The notes: generated by a model from the sequence alone, not told the origin. A stretch of DNA of 64,000 bases from Candidatus Pantoea floridensis (GCF_900215435.1 NZ_OCMY01000003.1:62001-126000), one strand, 5' to 3'. Positions 8,766-17,799 are shown, counted from the first letter of the stretch. Numbers and translations: made by a program.

Positions 8766-9578
8766 ATGTTCAGCACTTCTATTAAAACACTACGCCTGTT
8801 GGGATGGATGTCGACGCTGGCGGTGATGCCTTTCGCCAGCCAGGCGGCTATCGGTGATGTGGCCCCCGGTAAACTCACCTATGGCACCGCCGCCACCTTT
8901 ATGCCGTTCGAGTTCGTCAAAGACGGCAAGCTCACCGGTTTCGATATCGATCTGATTACTGCGCTCAGCAAGTCGCTGGAACTGCAACCCGCGCCGCTGC
9001 CGATGGAGTTTAAAGGGTTGATCCCGGCGCTTCAGGGCAAGCGCCTCGACATCATCAACTCCGCGATGTACGTCAACCCAACCCGTGCCGAGCAGGTGGA
9101 TTTTGTGCCGTACCTGAAAATCGGCAGCCGAGTGGTGGTACGCAAGGGCAACCCGGCGGGGATCACCGGACGTGACCTGTCTCTGTGCGGCAAAAACATC
9201 GCGGTGACACTGGGCGGTATTGAGGAGAGCCAGGCGCGCGTGGACAACAAACACTGTGTCGATGCTAAGAAGCCCGCCATTAATGTGATGACATTCCCGG
9301 CCGCCACCGATTCTGCGGTGGCCGTGGCGCAGGGTCGCGCTGATGCGGAGTTCCTGTCTACGCCGGGCACGGTCGCGCTGTTTAGCGAAAAGCCAGGCGT
9401 ATTTGAAGCAGCAGGCGAAGAGTTCGAAGCGGACACCCACATCGCTTTCGCGGTGCGTAAAGGCGATACCGAGACCAAAGCGCAGCTGGAGAAAGGGCTG
9501 CAAAAACTGGTGAAAGACGGCACCTATAAGCAACTGATTGAGAAATGGAACTTCCCGGACTCCGTTGCCATTTTCTAA
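8766..9578 (+). CDS. Amino-acid ABC transporter substrate-binding protein (SBP_bac_3)
   Basis: The 270-residue protein has an N-terminal signal peptide ending around FASQAA (residue 28). A type II solute-binding domain follows, with YGTAATFMPFEF, GFDIDLITALSK, GLIPALQGKRLDIINSAMY and a C-terminal LQKLVKDGTYKQLIEKW. This is the polar amino-acid binding family (HisJ/FliY type). An AGGAGA site precedes the ATG. It would collect the cluster's substrate in the periplasm and pass it to the permease 20 nt downstream. The ligand is not deducible. Confidence 0.9.
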   Translation: MFSTSIKTLRLLGWMSTLAVMPFASQAAIGDVAPGKLTYGTAATFMPFEFVKDGKLTGFDIDLITALSKSLELQPAPLPMEFKGLIPALQGKRLDIINSAMYVNPTRAEQVDFVPYLKIGSRVVVRKGNPAGITGRDLSLCGKNIAVTLGGIEESQARVDNKHCVDAKKPAINVMTFPAATDSAVAVAQGRADAEFLSTPGTVALFSEKPGVFEAAGEEFEADTHIAFAVRKGDTETKAQLEKGLQKLVKDGTYKQLIEKWNFPDSVAIF

Positions 9579-9598
9579 CCCGTTGACCGGAGAAAGCT

Positions 9599-10333
9599 AT
9601 GTCGATCGATTTAATGTGGCAGTACTTCCTCTCACCTGAGTTCATCAAAGGTGCGTGGATGACGCTGTTAATTACCCTGTGTTCACTGTTGTGTGGCGTG
9701 GTGCTGGGGCTGGTGCTGGCGTTGTTGCAGGAAGCACCGTTCCGGGCGGGCAAGGCGCTGGCATTTTTCTATCTGTGGCTGTTTCGTGGCACGCCAGTGC
9801 TGTTCCAGATCATCTTTGTCTACAACGTGCTGCCAGGTTTCGGCCTGCGTTTCTCCGCGTTTACCTGTGCTGTGCTGGCGCTCTCACTGAATGAGGGCGC
9901 CTACATGGCGGAGATCCTGCGTTCAGGGCTGCAGGCGGTTAAAAGCGGCCAGCGGACGGCGGGGATGGCACTGGGCATGACCAATGCGCAGATCATGCGC
10001 AAGATAGTGTTGCCGCAGGCGGCGCGCATCGTGCTGCCGCCGATGGGCAACCAGATGATCAGTATGCTGAAGTCGAGCGCGCTGGTGTCGGTAATTGCCG
10101 TGCAGGAACTCTTGCTGGTGGCCAACCAGACCGCCAGCGCGAGCTTCCGCTACTTTGAAGCGCTGTGCGCCGCCGGGATTTACTACCTGCTCCTCACCAG
10201 CCTGTTCATGATTTTCCAGTCATGGTTAGAGCGCGTGCTTGATCCTAAACAGCGCCGCAGCAAGCAGCAAAAAGCCCTGGCACGCAAAACCACGCCGGCG
10301 AAAACCGGCAAAACCGTTGGAGGTGTGTCATGA
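9599..10333 (+). CDS. Polar amino-acid ABC transporter permease
   Basis: A 244-residue integral membrane protein of the HisM/GlnP type. It shows the conserved EAA-loop-like stretch GMTNAQIMRKIVLPQAARI (about residue 125), preceded by EGAYMAEILRSGLQAV, and four to five predicted membrane spans. It overlaps the ATPase gene by 4 nt (ATGA), so the two are translationally coupled. It forms the inner-membrane channel of the importer. Confidence 0.92.
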   Translation: MSIDLMWQYFLSPEFIKGAWMTLLITLCSLLCGVVLGLVLALLQEAPFRAGKALAFFYLWLFRGTPVLFQIIFVYNVLPGFGLRFSAFTCAVLALSLNEGAYMAEILRSGLQAVKSGQRTAGMALGMTNAQIMRKIVLPQAARIVLPPMGNQMISMLKSSALVSVIAVQELLLVANQTASASFRYFEALCAAGIYYLLLTSLFMIFQSWLERVLDPKQRRSKQQKALARKTTPAKTGKTVGGVS

Positions 10334-11076
10334 GCCATCAGACTAAACCCTTGCTGGAGATGATTGGTATCGACAAAACCTTCGGCAAACAACAGGTACT
10401 CAAAAACTGTTCGCTCAGCGTGCAGCGCGGTGAAACCGTGGTGCTGATTGGCCCCTCGGGATCGGGCAAATCGACCCTGCTGCGCTGCGTCAACATGCTG
10501 TCACCTGCCGATAGCGGCGATGTGTTCTTTACCCGCCAGAACATCACGCGCGGTGAAGTGCCGCCGCATCAGTTACGGCAGCGCATTGGCATGGTGTTCC
10601 AGAACTACGAGCTGTTCTCGCATCTCACCGCCGCGGAAAACATCATGCTGGCGCCGATGACGGTGCTGGGCATCAACCGCATTGAGGCACGCAAGCAGGC
10701 CGAAGCGCTGCTGGCAAAAGTGCACATCCACGAACGGGCCGATCACTTCCCCGATGAACTATCCGGCGGCCAGCAGCAGCGCGTGGCGATTGCTCGTGCG
10801 CTGGCGATGAAACCGGAACTGATGCTGTATGACGAACCCACTTCGGCGCTCGATCCCGAGATGATCCGCGAAGTGCTGGACGTGATGGCGGAACTCAGCG
10901 CCGAAGGCATGACCAGCATGGTGGTGACGCACGAAATGGGCTTCGCGCGCCGCGCAGCCAACCAGATTTTGTTTATGGAAGAGGGCGAGATTCTGGCGCG
11001 CGCCAGCGCCGATGATTTCTTTACCGGTCAGGTCAGCGAACGCGCCAGGCGCTTCCTCGACCAGATCCTTCATTAA
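10330..11076 (+). CDS. Polar amino-acid ABC transporter ATP-binding protein
   Basis: A 248-residue ABC ATPase with Walker A GPSGSGKST (near residue 40), Q-loop VFQNYELF, signature LSGGQQQRVAIARAL and Walker B LMLYDEPTSALDPE. It has the usual length and layout of GlnQ/HisP proteins and completes the binding protein-permease-ATPase set. Confidence 0.94.
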   Translation: MSHQTKPLLEMIGIDKTFGKQQVLKNCSLSVQRGETVVLIGPSGSGKSTLLRCVNMLSPADSGDVFFTRQNITRGEVPPHQLRQRIGMVFQNYELFSHLTAAENIMLAPMTVLGINRIEARKQAEALLAKVHIHERADHFPDELSGGQQQRVAIARALAMKPELMLYDEPTSALDPEMIREVLDVMAELSAEGMTSMVVTHEMGFARRAANQILFMEEGEILARASADDFFTGQVSERARRFLDQILH

Positions 11077-11089
11077 TTGCGGAGTGAAT

Positions 11090-12265
11090 ATGAGCCTTTA
11101 TCAGGTAGACAGCGTGCGCATGAAGCGCGATTTAGCCGCGCTGGTGGCAATCAATACGGAAAACCCACCCGGCCAGGAGCGTGAAGCCGCCGAATGCGTG
11201 GCGGGCTGGTTGCGTGCTGTGGGTTTCGATTTGTCATTCAGCGAATACGCGCCGGGGCGCACCAACGTCATTGCGTTGTTGAAAAACGGTGCCGGTCCTT
11301 GTTTTGCCTTCAACACCCATCTCGACACTGTCCCGGCTGGCAGCAGCTGGAGCAGCGATGCCTTCACTCTGACCGAGCGCGACGGCAAGCTCTACGGACG
11401 CGGCGCGTGTGATGCTAAAGGGCCGCTGGTGGCGATGGTGGAAGCGCTGCGACTGCTGGCCGCCAACCGTCAGCACTGGTCTGGCACGCTAATGGGCGTG
11501 TTCACCGCAGATGAAGAGGTCGCGAGTGAGGGCGCGAAGTTCTACGTCAAAGACGCCCCGCCAGCGATTGATTTCGCGGTGATTGGTGAACCGACCTCCA
11601 ACGCCACCTTCTCAGCGCACAAAGGCAGCCTGCGCCCGCGCGTCAAAGTTAAAGGAGTGACGGCGCACTCGGGTACTCCCGAACTCGGCGTTAACGCCAT
11701 CTACCAGTCGGCCAAACTGTTGGGGCTGATTGAAGAAGCGCATCAGCAGCAGGTGCGATGCCGCTGCCACGCGATGGTGGGCAACGCCAGCCTGACGGTG
11801 ACGCGTATCCACGGTGGTCACGCTGACAACGTGGTGCCAGACAGCTGCGAACTACTGCTCGATCGCCGCATGGTGCCCGGTGAAAGCGAAGAAGCGGTGA
11901 AAGCGGAACTACAAAAGTTGCTCGAGCACGCCAACGTATCGGCTGGGATTGAAGCGGAGATTGTTGCCTGGCAGGCCACCACCGGCGGCGCAACGGAAAC
12001 CGACAGCAACGAAGCGATTGTGCAGCACAGCCTGGCGGCCTGCCGTCGTCATGGTCAGCCAGAAGCGGGGCCGTTTGGCTTCCAGGGCGGCTGCGATTTG
12101 GTGCACTTCCGTGCGCTGGGTGCCAAAGGCGTGGTGATTGGCCCTGGCAGCTTGGCGGTGGCGCACAAGCCTGATGAGTTTGTGCCGGTAGAAGAGTTTA
12201 TTGCTGCGGCATCTATTTACCTCGACGTGGCGCTGGCAATGCTGCCGCTGGAGTCTGCGCTGTGA
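11090..12265 (+). CDS. M20-family amidohydrolase/deacylase (ArgE/DapE type)
   Basis: This 391-residue zinc-hydrolase-like protein has metal-ligand motifs of family M20: NTHLDTVPAG (His), YGRGACDAKGP (Asp), FTADEEVAS (Glu-Glu), VIGEPTS, and a C-terminal GPGSLAVAHKPDEF histidine. The start at 11090 follows a GGAG site and sits 14 nt after the ATPase stop. Family members remove acyl or peptide groups from amino acids in the cytoplasm. Beside an enolase-superfamily gene it could deacylate an N-acyl amino acid, which is inference. It overlaps the next gene by 4 nt. Confidence 0.88.
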   Translation: MSLYQVDSVRMKRDLAALVAINTENPPGQEREAAECVAGWLRAVGFDLSFSEYAPGRTNVIALLKNGAGPCFAFNTHLDTVPAGSSWSSDAFTLTERDGKLYGRGACDAKGPLVAMVEALRLLAANRQHWSGTLMGVFTADEEVASEGAKFYVKDAPPAIDFAVIGEPTSNATFSAHKGSLRPRVKVKGVTAHSGTPELGVNAIYQSAKLLGLIEEAHQQQVRCRCHAMVGNASLTVTRIHGGHADNVVPDSCELLLDRRMVPGESEEAVKAELQKLLEHANVSAGIEAEIVAWQATTGGATETDSNEAIVQHSLAACRRHGQPEAGPFGFQGGCDLVHFRALGAKGVVIGPGSLAVAHKPDEFVPVEEFIAAASIYLDVALAMLPLESAL

Positions 12266-13332
12266 AGATCACCCTGTGGCGCGGCGAACTGCACTATGCG
12301 GGCGTCACCCTGCACACTGCCGCCTCCGGTGCCATAAACGCGCTGGATACGCTGTGGCTTCAACTGGACGACGCCATTGGCGAAGTGCGTCTGAACATCA
12401 GTTACCTGCACGGCTACAGCGCGAAGCAGGTGTTACAGGATGTCACCCGCGCGCTATCAGAGTGGAGCAGCAACGATGACGCCCAAACCTTATTAAACCG
12501 AACTGCCGCCGATGCCGGTCTGCTGGCACCGACGCGCATGCTGCTGGATATGGCGCTACACGATCTGCTGGCGAAAAGGGCAAAGCAATCTTTGGCGCAG
12601 TGGCTGGGAGCCGCACCTTGTGCTGCATCGTTCGCCACCAATCAAACCCTGTTCTGGGGCAGTGAAGCCCAGATGCTGCAACAGGCGCAAGGCTACGTAG
12701 AGCGTGGCTTTATCCAATTAAAACTGCGCACCGGCGTGGCGGATATCGCCACCGATCTGGCGCGGCTGCAACGGCTGCGCGCCGAGTTTGGAGCCGATAT
12801 TTCCCTGGCGATAGACGTTAACGGCCAGTGGACGCTGGAGCAGGCACAGCGCGCTTTCCCGACGCTGCGTGAACTCGATTTAAGCTACGTCGAGCAGCCG
12901 CTGGCGGTGAGCGATGACGCGCAACTCGGCCAGCTCTCTACCTTCGGTGTGCCAATCATGCTGGATGAGAGCCTCAACAGTGCGGCGGCGATTGACCGCT
13001 TAATTGCGGCGGACGGGGCGCTGTGGGGCCACCTCAAGCTGGTCAAACTGGGTGGTATTGCACCGACGCTGGCGGCTGCGCGTCATCTGCAGGCCGCTGG
13101 CGTGCCCTTCATGATCGGCCAGATGAACGAAGGCCACGCGGCGACGGCGGCGGCACTGCAACTGTGTCGCGTGCTGCAACCGGAGTATGCCGAACTCTAT
13201 GGCGCCGATGGCCTGACAGATGATCCCGTCAGCGGTTTGCACTATCAACACGGCAGCGTGCAAGTAACGGATTCTTACGGCCTGGGCGTGCAGTTCGATG
13301 CCACCCGCGCCACTTTCCTCAAGGAGTTTTAG
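12262..13332 (+). CDS. Enolase-superfamily enzyme (muconate-lactonizing/dipeptide-epimerase/NSAR-like)
   Basis: The 356-residue protein shows the enolase-superfamily barrel: QLKLRTG (near residue 155, where family members usually have Lys-x-Lys), AIDVNGQW (Asp ligand), YVEQPL (Glu), MLDES (Asp) and LKLVKLGG (second catalytic Lys). The position usually held by the second Lys of the KxK motif is Arg here. Family members catalyse racemisation, epimerisation or syn-elimination of carboxylates. Next to an M20 hydrolase, an N-acyl-amino-acid or dipeptide racemase is a reasonable guess. It overlaps both neighbours, so it is operonic. Confidence 0.82.
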   Translation: MKITLWRGELHYAGVTLHTAASGAINALDTLWLQLDDAIGEVRLNISYLHGYSAKQVLQDVTRALSEWSSNDDAQTLLNRTAADAGLLAPTRMLLDMALHDLLAKRAKQSLAQWLGAAPCAASFATNQTLFWGSEAQMLQQAQGYVERGFIQLKLRTGVADIATDLARLQRLRAEFGADISLAIDVNGQWTLEQAQRAFPTLRELDLSYVEQPLAVSDDAQLGQLSTFGVPIMLDESLNSAAAIDRLIAADGALWGHLKLVKLGGIAPTLAAARHLQAAGVPFMIGQMNEGHAATAAALQLCRVLQPEYAELYGADGLTDDPVSGLHYQHGSVQVTDSYGLGVQFDATRATFLKEF

Positions 13333-13334
13333 TG

Positions 13335-14504
13335 ATGCAACAGCTCAATAATGTGATTCAGGGCAGCGAATCTGCTTTTGCTGCAGAAGAGTACGCCAGC
13401 CGCATCCAGCGCACGCGCGAACGCTTAAACGCGGCCGGTGTGGACGTGATGATTGTCACCGGGCCAGAAAATATTTTCTGGTTAACCGGCCAGCAAACCC
13501 CCGGTTATTACACCTTCCAGGCGCTGCTGCTGCCGGTAGAAGGGGAGCCGGTGTTTGTGATCCGCCAGCTCGAATATTTCAACTTTATCGCCAACACCTT
13601 TATCTCCGACGCGGCCATTTATCAGGATGGCGATAACCCGGTGGACTTCCTGTTCGCCGTGTTGCAACAGCGCGGCTGGCTCAATAAACGAATCGGGCTG
13701 GATAAACGCGGCTGGTTCCTGCCGATTGCGGTGTATGAGGCGCTGCAAAGCAAGCTCGGCACCATCGCGGATACCGCGGGAGTGATCGAACCGCTGCGCG
13801 CCATCAAGTCGGCGGCGGAGGTGGAAAAAATTGCCACGGCGGCACGCTATGTTGATGCGGGTATGGAGGCCGGAATGGCGGCGGTACGCGCGGGGGCGGA
13901 TGAGAACGCCCTGGTCTCGGCGATGATGGGCGCGGCGATTGCCGCCGGTTCTGAGTATGTCGGGATGGAGCCGCTGGTCTCCAGTGGCCCGCGCAGCGGC
14001 GTGCCGCACGGCACCTGGCGTCGTAGGGTGATCAAAGATAACGATCCGGTGTTCCTCGAAATGGCCGCAGCGCACGATCGCTACCATGCGGCGCTGATGC
14101 GCTCGGCGTGGATTGGCCGCCCACCGGCTATCGCGCTGGAGATGGAGAAAGTGTGCCAGGAAGCCCTGCAGGCGGCACTGGATGCGATTCGTCCGGGCGC
14201 GACCTGTGCCGATCCGCACATCGCCTGTCAGAAAGTGATCGATCGCGCGGGCTTTACCGACAACTTCAAAAAGCGTACCGGCTACTCGATCGGCGTCTCG
14301 TTCGCGCCGGACTGGGGCGAAGGCGGCCTTCTCAGCCTGTACAGCGGCGTCACCACTGAACTCCAGCCAGGGATGACCTTTCATATTCCCCCGGCGCTGC
14401 GCATCTACGGTGAATTCACCGTGGGCGTGAGCGAAACCGTGGTGGTGACTGAATCCGGCTACCGTCAGCTCGGCTCGCTGGCGCGTCCATTAACTCTGCT
14501 GTAA
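13335..14504 (+). CDS. M24-family (creatinase/Xaa-Pro peptidase-like) hydrolase
   Basis: A protein of about 389 residues with the creatinase N-terminal domain (residues 20-150: VMIVTGPENIFWLTG, VIRQLEYFNF) and a pita-bread M24 domain. The usual metallopeptidase Asp-Asp-His-Glu-Glu set is not obvious: the segments read VFLEMAAAHDRY, RTGYSIGVSFAPDWGEG and FTVGVSETVVVTE. This resembles non-peptidase members such as creatinase or ectoine hydrolase (DoeA/EutD). The ATG at 13335 sits 9 nt after AAGGAG; a GTG at 13332 in the same frame is possible. Substrate unknown. Confidence 0.83.
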   Translation: MQQLNNVIQGSESAFAAEEYASRIQRTRERLNAAGVDVMIVTGPENIFWLTGQQTPGYYTFQALLLPVEGEPVFVIRQLEYFNFIANTFISDAAIYQDGDNPVDFLFAVLQQRGWLNKRIGLDKRGWFLPIAVYEALQSKLGTIADTAGVIEPLRAIKSAAEVEKIATAARYVDAGMEAGMAAVRAGADENALVSAMMGAAIAAGSEYVGMEPLVSSGPRSGVPHGTWRRRVIKDNDPVFLEMAAAHDRYHAALMRSAWIGRPPAIALEMEKVCQEALQAALDAIRPGATCADPHIACQKVIDRAGFTDNFKKRTGYSIGVSFAPDWGEGGLLSLYSGVTTELQPGMTFHIPPALRIYGEFTVGVSETVVVTESGYRQLGSLARPLTLL

Positions 14505-14513
14505 GGAACTGTT

Positions 14514-15437
14514 ATGAAAGATATTATCGAATGTCGTGAACGCCTGCGTGGCATTTTCAACATCACCGTCACGCCCTTTACCCCCGCGGGCGGGATCGAT
14601 TTTCCTGCGCTGCGTGAAAACATTGAGCGCGTCATTGGCCTGGGTTATGACGGCCTGTTGATTGGTGGCACCTACGGAGAATTCCCGGTGATGTCACTGG
14701 CGGAACGCCGTGAACTCTTTGCCAACGTGATGGAATGCGTACAGGACCGCGTGGCGGTGATGCTGTGTAGCGCGGCGTCGGACCCGCGTGAAGCGCGTGA
14801 ACTGACTGAAATGGCAGGAGAGTTGGGTGGTCTGCCGATGGTCACCGCGCCGTTTGTCAGTGAAATCACTGACGAGCAAATTTTCAGCTATTTCCAGGAG
14901 GTGGCACCGTTGTCGCGTACCGGGATTCTGGTTTACAACGCGCCGGGCATCGGTATCACACTGTCGCCTGCGTTGCTGGAGCGTCTGGCCGATATTCCTG
15001 GCGTGGTCGGTATCAAACAGGGTGATTTGAACCCCACGGCGATTGACCAGATTGCTAACCGCCTGCGCGGCAAGCTGCGTCTGTTCTGCGCTTCGGACCT
15101 CGCTTTCCTCGGGCCGATGATGGCCGGATTCGACGGCATCAGCACCACCAACAGCGGAGCGCTGCCAGAGCTGGTATTGGCCACCTTCCGGGCGCTGGAA
15201 AAGGGTGATGCGGCTACAGCGCGTGACCTGCATCAGCTGTGGTTTGATTACCGCACCCTGGCGCGTCAGCACGGTCAACCCCAGCTGGTGAAGGCGGCGA
15301 TGGCGCTGCGAGGCTTTAACGGCGGCACGGTGCGCGCCCCGTTGAAACCGATCTCAGAATCGGCACTGGCGGCGCTGACCAGCGTGATGCACAAGCTGGC
15401 CAGCGACAGCCGCACCGGCGTTATGCTGTCACGTTAA
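14514..15437 (+). CDS. Dihydrodipicolinate-synthase/N-acetylneuraminate-lyase family aldolase
   Basis: A 307-residue class I aldolase barrel with GGTYGEFPVMS (GxxGE motif, near residue 45), LVYNAPG (YNxP motif with the catalytic Tyr, about 140) and VGIKQGD (Schiff-base Lys, about 165). All key residues are present. Such enzymes cleave or form 2-oxo acids. It follows the M24 gene by 9 nt and converges with the next gene, overlapping it by 17 nt. In this cluster it may release pyruvate from the degraded compound, which is inference. Confidence 0.86.
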   Translation: MKDIIECRERLRGIFNITVTPFTPAGGIDFPALRENIERVIGLGYDGLLIGGTYGEFPVMSLAERRELFANVMECVQDRVAVMLCSAASDPREARELTEMAGELGGLPMVTAPFVSEITDEQIFSYFQEVAPLSRTGILVYNAPGIGITLSPALLERLADIPGVVGIKQGDLNPTAIDQIANRLRGKLRLFCASDLAFLGPMMAGFDGISTTNSGALPELVLATFRALEKGDAATARDLHQLWFDYRTLARQHGQPQLVKAAMALRGFNGGTVRAPLKPISESALAALTSVMHKLASDSRTGVMLSR

Positions 15438-16443
15438 TCACCGCTTGCAGGAAGGCGGTGAACAACGGGTGTGGGGCATCAGGACGTGACATCAGTTCGG
15501 GATGACCCTGCACCCCCAGCCAGAAGGGATGCGAGGCGCTGCGAATCGCTTCGACGATAGCGTCGGTTTGCACCGTTACGTCAATGCCGCCCGCTTGCAG
15601 TTGCGGCAGTAGGCGCGGATTAAAGCAGTAGCGATGGTTATAAGGCATGCGGTCATAAGGTGCGGCAGCCGGATAGGCAAACAGGCCGCAGCGGTGGCGC
15701 AGATCGTCAAAGCGCACAAAGCTGTGCAGCGGCGCGTCAGGTGCCACCTCGGCGAGCATGGCGTTTTCATAGCCAGTGGCTTGTTGCACCACTGCCGTAC
15801 ACATGCTCTGCATGCCAAGACACAATCCGAGTGTTGGGATGTCACGCTGCAGCGTGGCTTTGGCCACCGCGATTTGCCCGAGCACCGCAGCCATCGACGA
15901 ACCGCCTGGCAGCACCACGCCGTGCAGACCGTCCAGCTCATGCAGATCTGCGCAGAGTTCAGCAGGAGGCAGTAAGCAGACATCCAGCGCGACCCCTAGC
16001 TGCCGCGCCCCCGCTTGCAGTGACATCAGGTTCGCCGGGTAGCTGTCGCGCTGATCGCGCTCGCGCCCCATCAGACCGATGCGCAGCGTGCGCTCACCCG
16101 TGGCTGCGGTCTCCCGAAACAAAGGCAGATCGCGACTAAAGCGGCGATCTCCTTTGAGGTTGGCGATACGTGATGCATCGGCGGCTGCCAGCACGATCAC
16201 CGCGTCTTGCAAAGGCAGCTGACTGACATCAGTGACTTCATGTTGCAGTGTATCGCTGAGGAACAGGCCGCTGGTGACGCAGTAGCCCGCCGCCGCCACG
16301 TGCTGATGGCTGTCGGGATACTCGTCACTGAAGTTGGGGCGTAGGCTCCATAACGGCAGCGACTGTTGATTCGCCAACAGGCTGGCGGCGACACCGAACT
16401 GCGCCGGGTTGTGGGCATCATCAAGAATGAAGAGAAGTGACAC
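15421..16443 (-). CDS. CTP-synthase-like class I glutamine amidotransferase
   Basis: The 340-residue protein has a C-terminal GATase: TLGLCLGMQSMC (catalytic Cys, near residue 205), YNHRYCFNPRLLPQL (like the HRYEVN segment of CTP synthase) and GVQGHPELMS (His-Glu of the triad). Residues 1-150 form a separate region without the CTP-synthase ATP domain. It starts with GTG, with AGGAA 8 nt upstream. Divergence from an aminotransferase inside a catabolic cluster suggests it handles or makes an amide of the pathway compound. Function unknown. Confidence 0.78.
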   Translation of the reverse strand: MSLLFILDDAHNPAQFGVAASLLANQQSLPLWSLRPNFSDEYPDSHQHVAAAGYCVTSGLFLSDTLQHEVTDVSQLPLQDAVIVLAAADASRIANLKGDRRFSRDLPLFRETAATGERTLRIGLMGRERDQRDSYPANLMSLQAGARQLGVALDVCLLPPAELCADLHELDGLHGVVLPGGSSMAAVLGQIAVAKATLQRDIPTLGLCLGMQSMCTAVVQQATGYENAMLAEVAPDAPLHSFVRFDDLRHRCGLFAYPAAAPYDRMPYNHRYCFNPRLLPQLQAGGIDVTVQTDAIVEAIRSASHPFWLGVQGHPELMSRPDAPHPLFTAFLQAVINVTA

Positions 16444-16474
16444 AGTAAATTTCCTGTTGTTGTTGGGTGGTTAC

Positions 16475-16501
16475 TTGTATTAGTTGAAACAATATATACA
16501 A
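16475..16501. promoter_or_regulatory. Candidate operator in the amidotransferase/aminotransferase divergent promoter
   Basis: TTGTAT (16475-16480) and ATACAA (16496-16501) are a perfect inverted repeat with a 15-nt spacer, identical in spacing to the repeat at 8594-8618. It lies just before the AGAGGA ribosome site of the aminotransferase gene and so could block its transcription. Confidence 0.5.
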
Positions 16502-16511
16502 AAGAGGATTT

Positions 16512-17720
16512 ATGAACAGTCAGCAACTGGCCCGACGTATGCAGCGTGTCCGCCCGTCGCCCACCGCCACCATTTCCGACCAGGTGCGCGCCCTGGAAGC
16601 GGCAGGCAATGCAGTGATTAACCTGGGAGAAGGGGAACTGGATTTTGCCACGCCCGCCAATATCAGCTACGCCGGGATTGCCGCCATCGTGCAGCAGCAA
16701 ACCAAATACACCGCAGTCTCAGGTACCAGCGAACTGAAACAGGCGATTTCCAATAAGTTTGCGCGTGATAATCAGCTCAGTTTTAACCCGCAGGAGATCA
16801 TTGCGGGCAGCGGAGCCAAGCAGTTGATTTTCAACGCGCTGCTCGCCACGCTGGATGCCGGACAGGAAGTGATCATCCCCGCGCCGTACTGGGTTTCCTA
16901 TCCCGATATGGTGACGCTGGCTGAAGGGGAGCCGGTAATTGTGCCGTGCCATGAGCAGCAGGGCTGGAAGTTGCAACCTCAAGACTTAGCTGCAGCACTG
17001 ACGCCCGCCACTCGTTGGGTGATCCTCAACTCGCCCGGCAATCCTACCGGGGCCGTCTACAGCGCACAGGAGTTACAAGCGCTGGCCAATGTGCTGTCCG
17101 GACATCCTCAGGTGCTGATTATGGCGGATGATATCTACGAACCGCTGCGTTATGACAACACACCGTTCAGCACCTTCGCGCAGGTGGCACCGCAGCTTGC
17201 CGACCGCACCTTGACTATCAACGGCGTCTCCAAAAGTCACGCCATGACCGGCTGGCGACTGGGTTACGCGGCGGGTCCGGCATGGCTGATCAATGCCATG
17301 CAAATCTTACAATCGCAGAGCACCTCAAACCCGAGCAGCATTTCGCAGGCGGCAGCGGTGGTGGCGTTGCAGCAGCCCGCAACATTTTTGGCGGAGTGGA
17401 TTGCGGTGCTCGATCGCCGTCGCCAGCAGGTACTGGAGACTATCGCCGCCAGCAATGGCTTGAGCGCTAGCGCACCGCAAGGGGCATTTTATATCTTTGC
17501 CAACTGCACCGCGCTGATTGGCCGCAGCACGCCTCAAGGTGAAGTGTTGGCCAATGATAAAGCCGTCGCCAGCTGGCTGTTGCAGGATGCCCAGGTGGCG
17601 CTACTGCACGGTTCAGCGTTTGGCACACCGGGTTATCTGCGTATTGCTTATGCGGTGGAGGATGGTCTGCTGAGAGAGGCGTGCCAGCGCTTAAAAGCCT
17701 CTTTATCGAAGTTATCGTAG
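16512..17720 (+). CDS. Class I/II PLP-dependent aminotransferase (aspartate-aminotransferase fold)
   Basis: The 402-residue protein has the fold-type I pattern: YTAVSGTSELKQAIS, PYWVSYPDMV, ILNSPGNPTGAVYS (Asn), MADDIYEPLRY (Asp/Tyr for PLP) and INGVSKSHAMTGWRLGY with the Schiff-base Lys near residue 240. It resembles AspC-type enzymes acting on aspartate-, aromatic- or keto-acid-type substrates. It would transfer the amino group of the cluster's substrate or product. It reads away from the amidotransferase gene. Confidence 0.9.
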   Translation: MNSQQLARRMQRVRPSPTATISDQVRALEAAGNAVINLGEGELDFATPANISYAGIAAIVQQQTKYTAVSGTSELKQAISNKFARDNQLSFNPQEIIAGSGAKQLIFNALLATLDAGQEVIIPAPYWVSYPDMVTLAEGEPVIVPCHEQQGWKLQPQDLAAALTPATRWVILNSPGNPTGAVYSAQELQALANVLSGHPQVLIMADDIYEPLRYDNTPFSTFAQVAPQLADRTLTINGVSKSHAMTGWRLGYAAGPAWLINAMQILQSQSTSNPSSISQAAAVVALQQPATFLAEWIAVLDRRRQQVLETIAASNGLSASAPQGAFYIFANCTALIGRSTPQGEVLANDKAVASWLLQDAQVALLHGSAFGTPGYLRIAYAVEDGLLREACQRLKASLSKLS

Positions 17721-17730
17721 CGTTCTCGTA

Positions 17731-17752
17731 GGGGCAGCCTTCGGGCCGCCCC
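17731..17752 (+). terminator. Hairpin after the aminotransferase gene
   Basis: GGGGC-A-GCC, TTC loop, GGC-C-GCCCC forms a stem 10 nt after the stop codon. Only a weak T-run follows, so termination efficiency is uncertain. Confidence 0.5.
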
Positions 17753-17799
17753 TTGCCGCCGATCACTAATCATATCGCCTGTGGTCAGCCCCTACCCGC

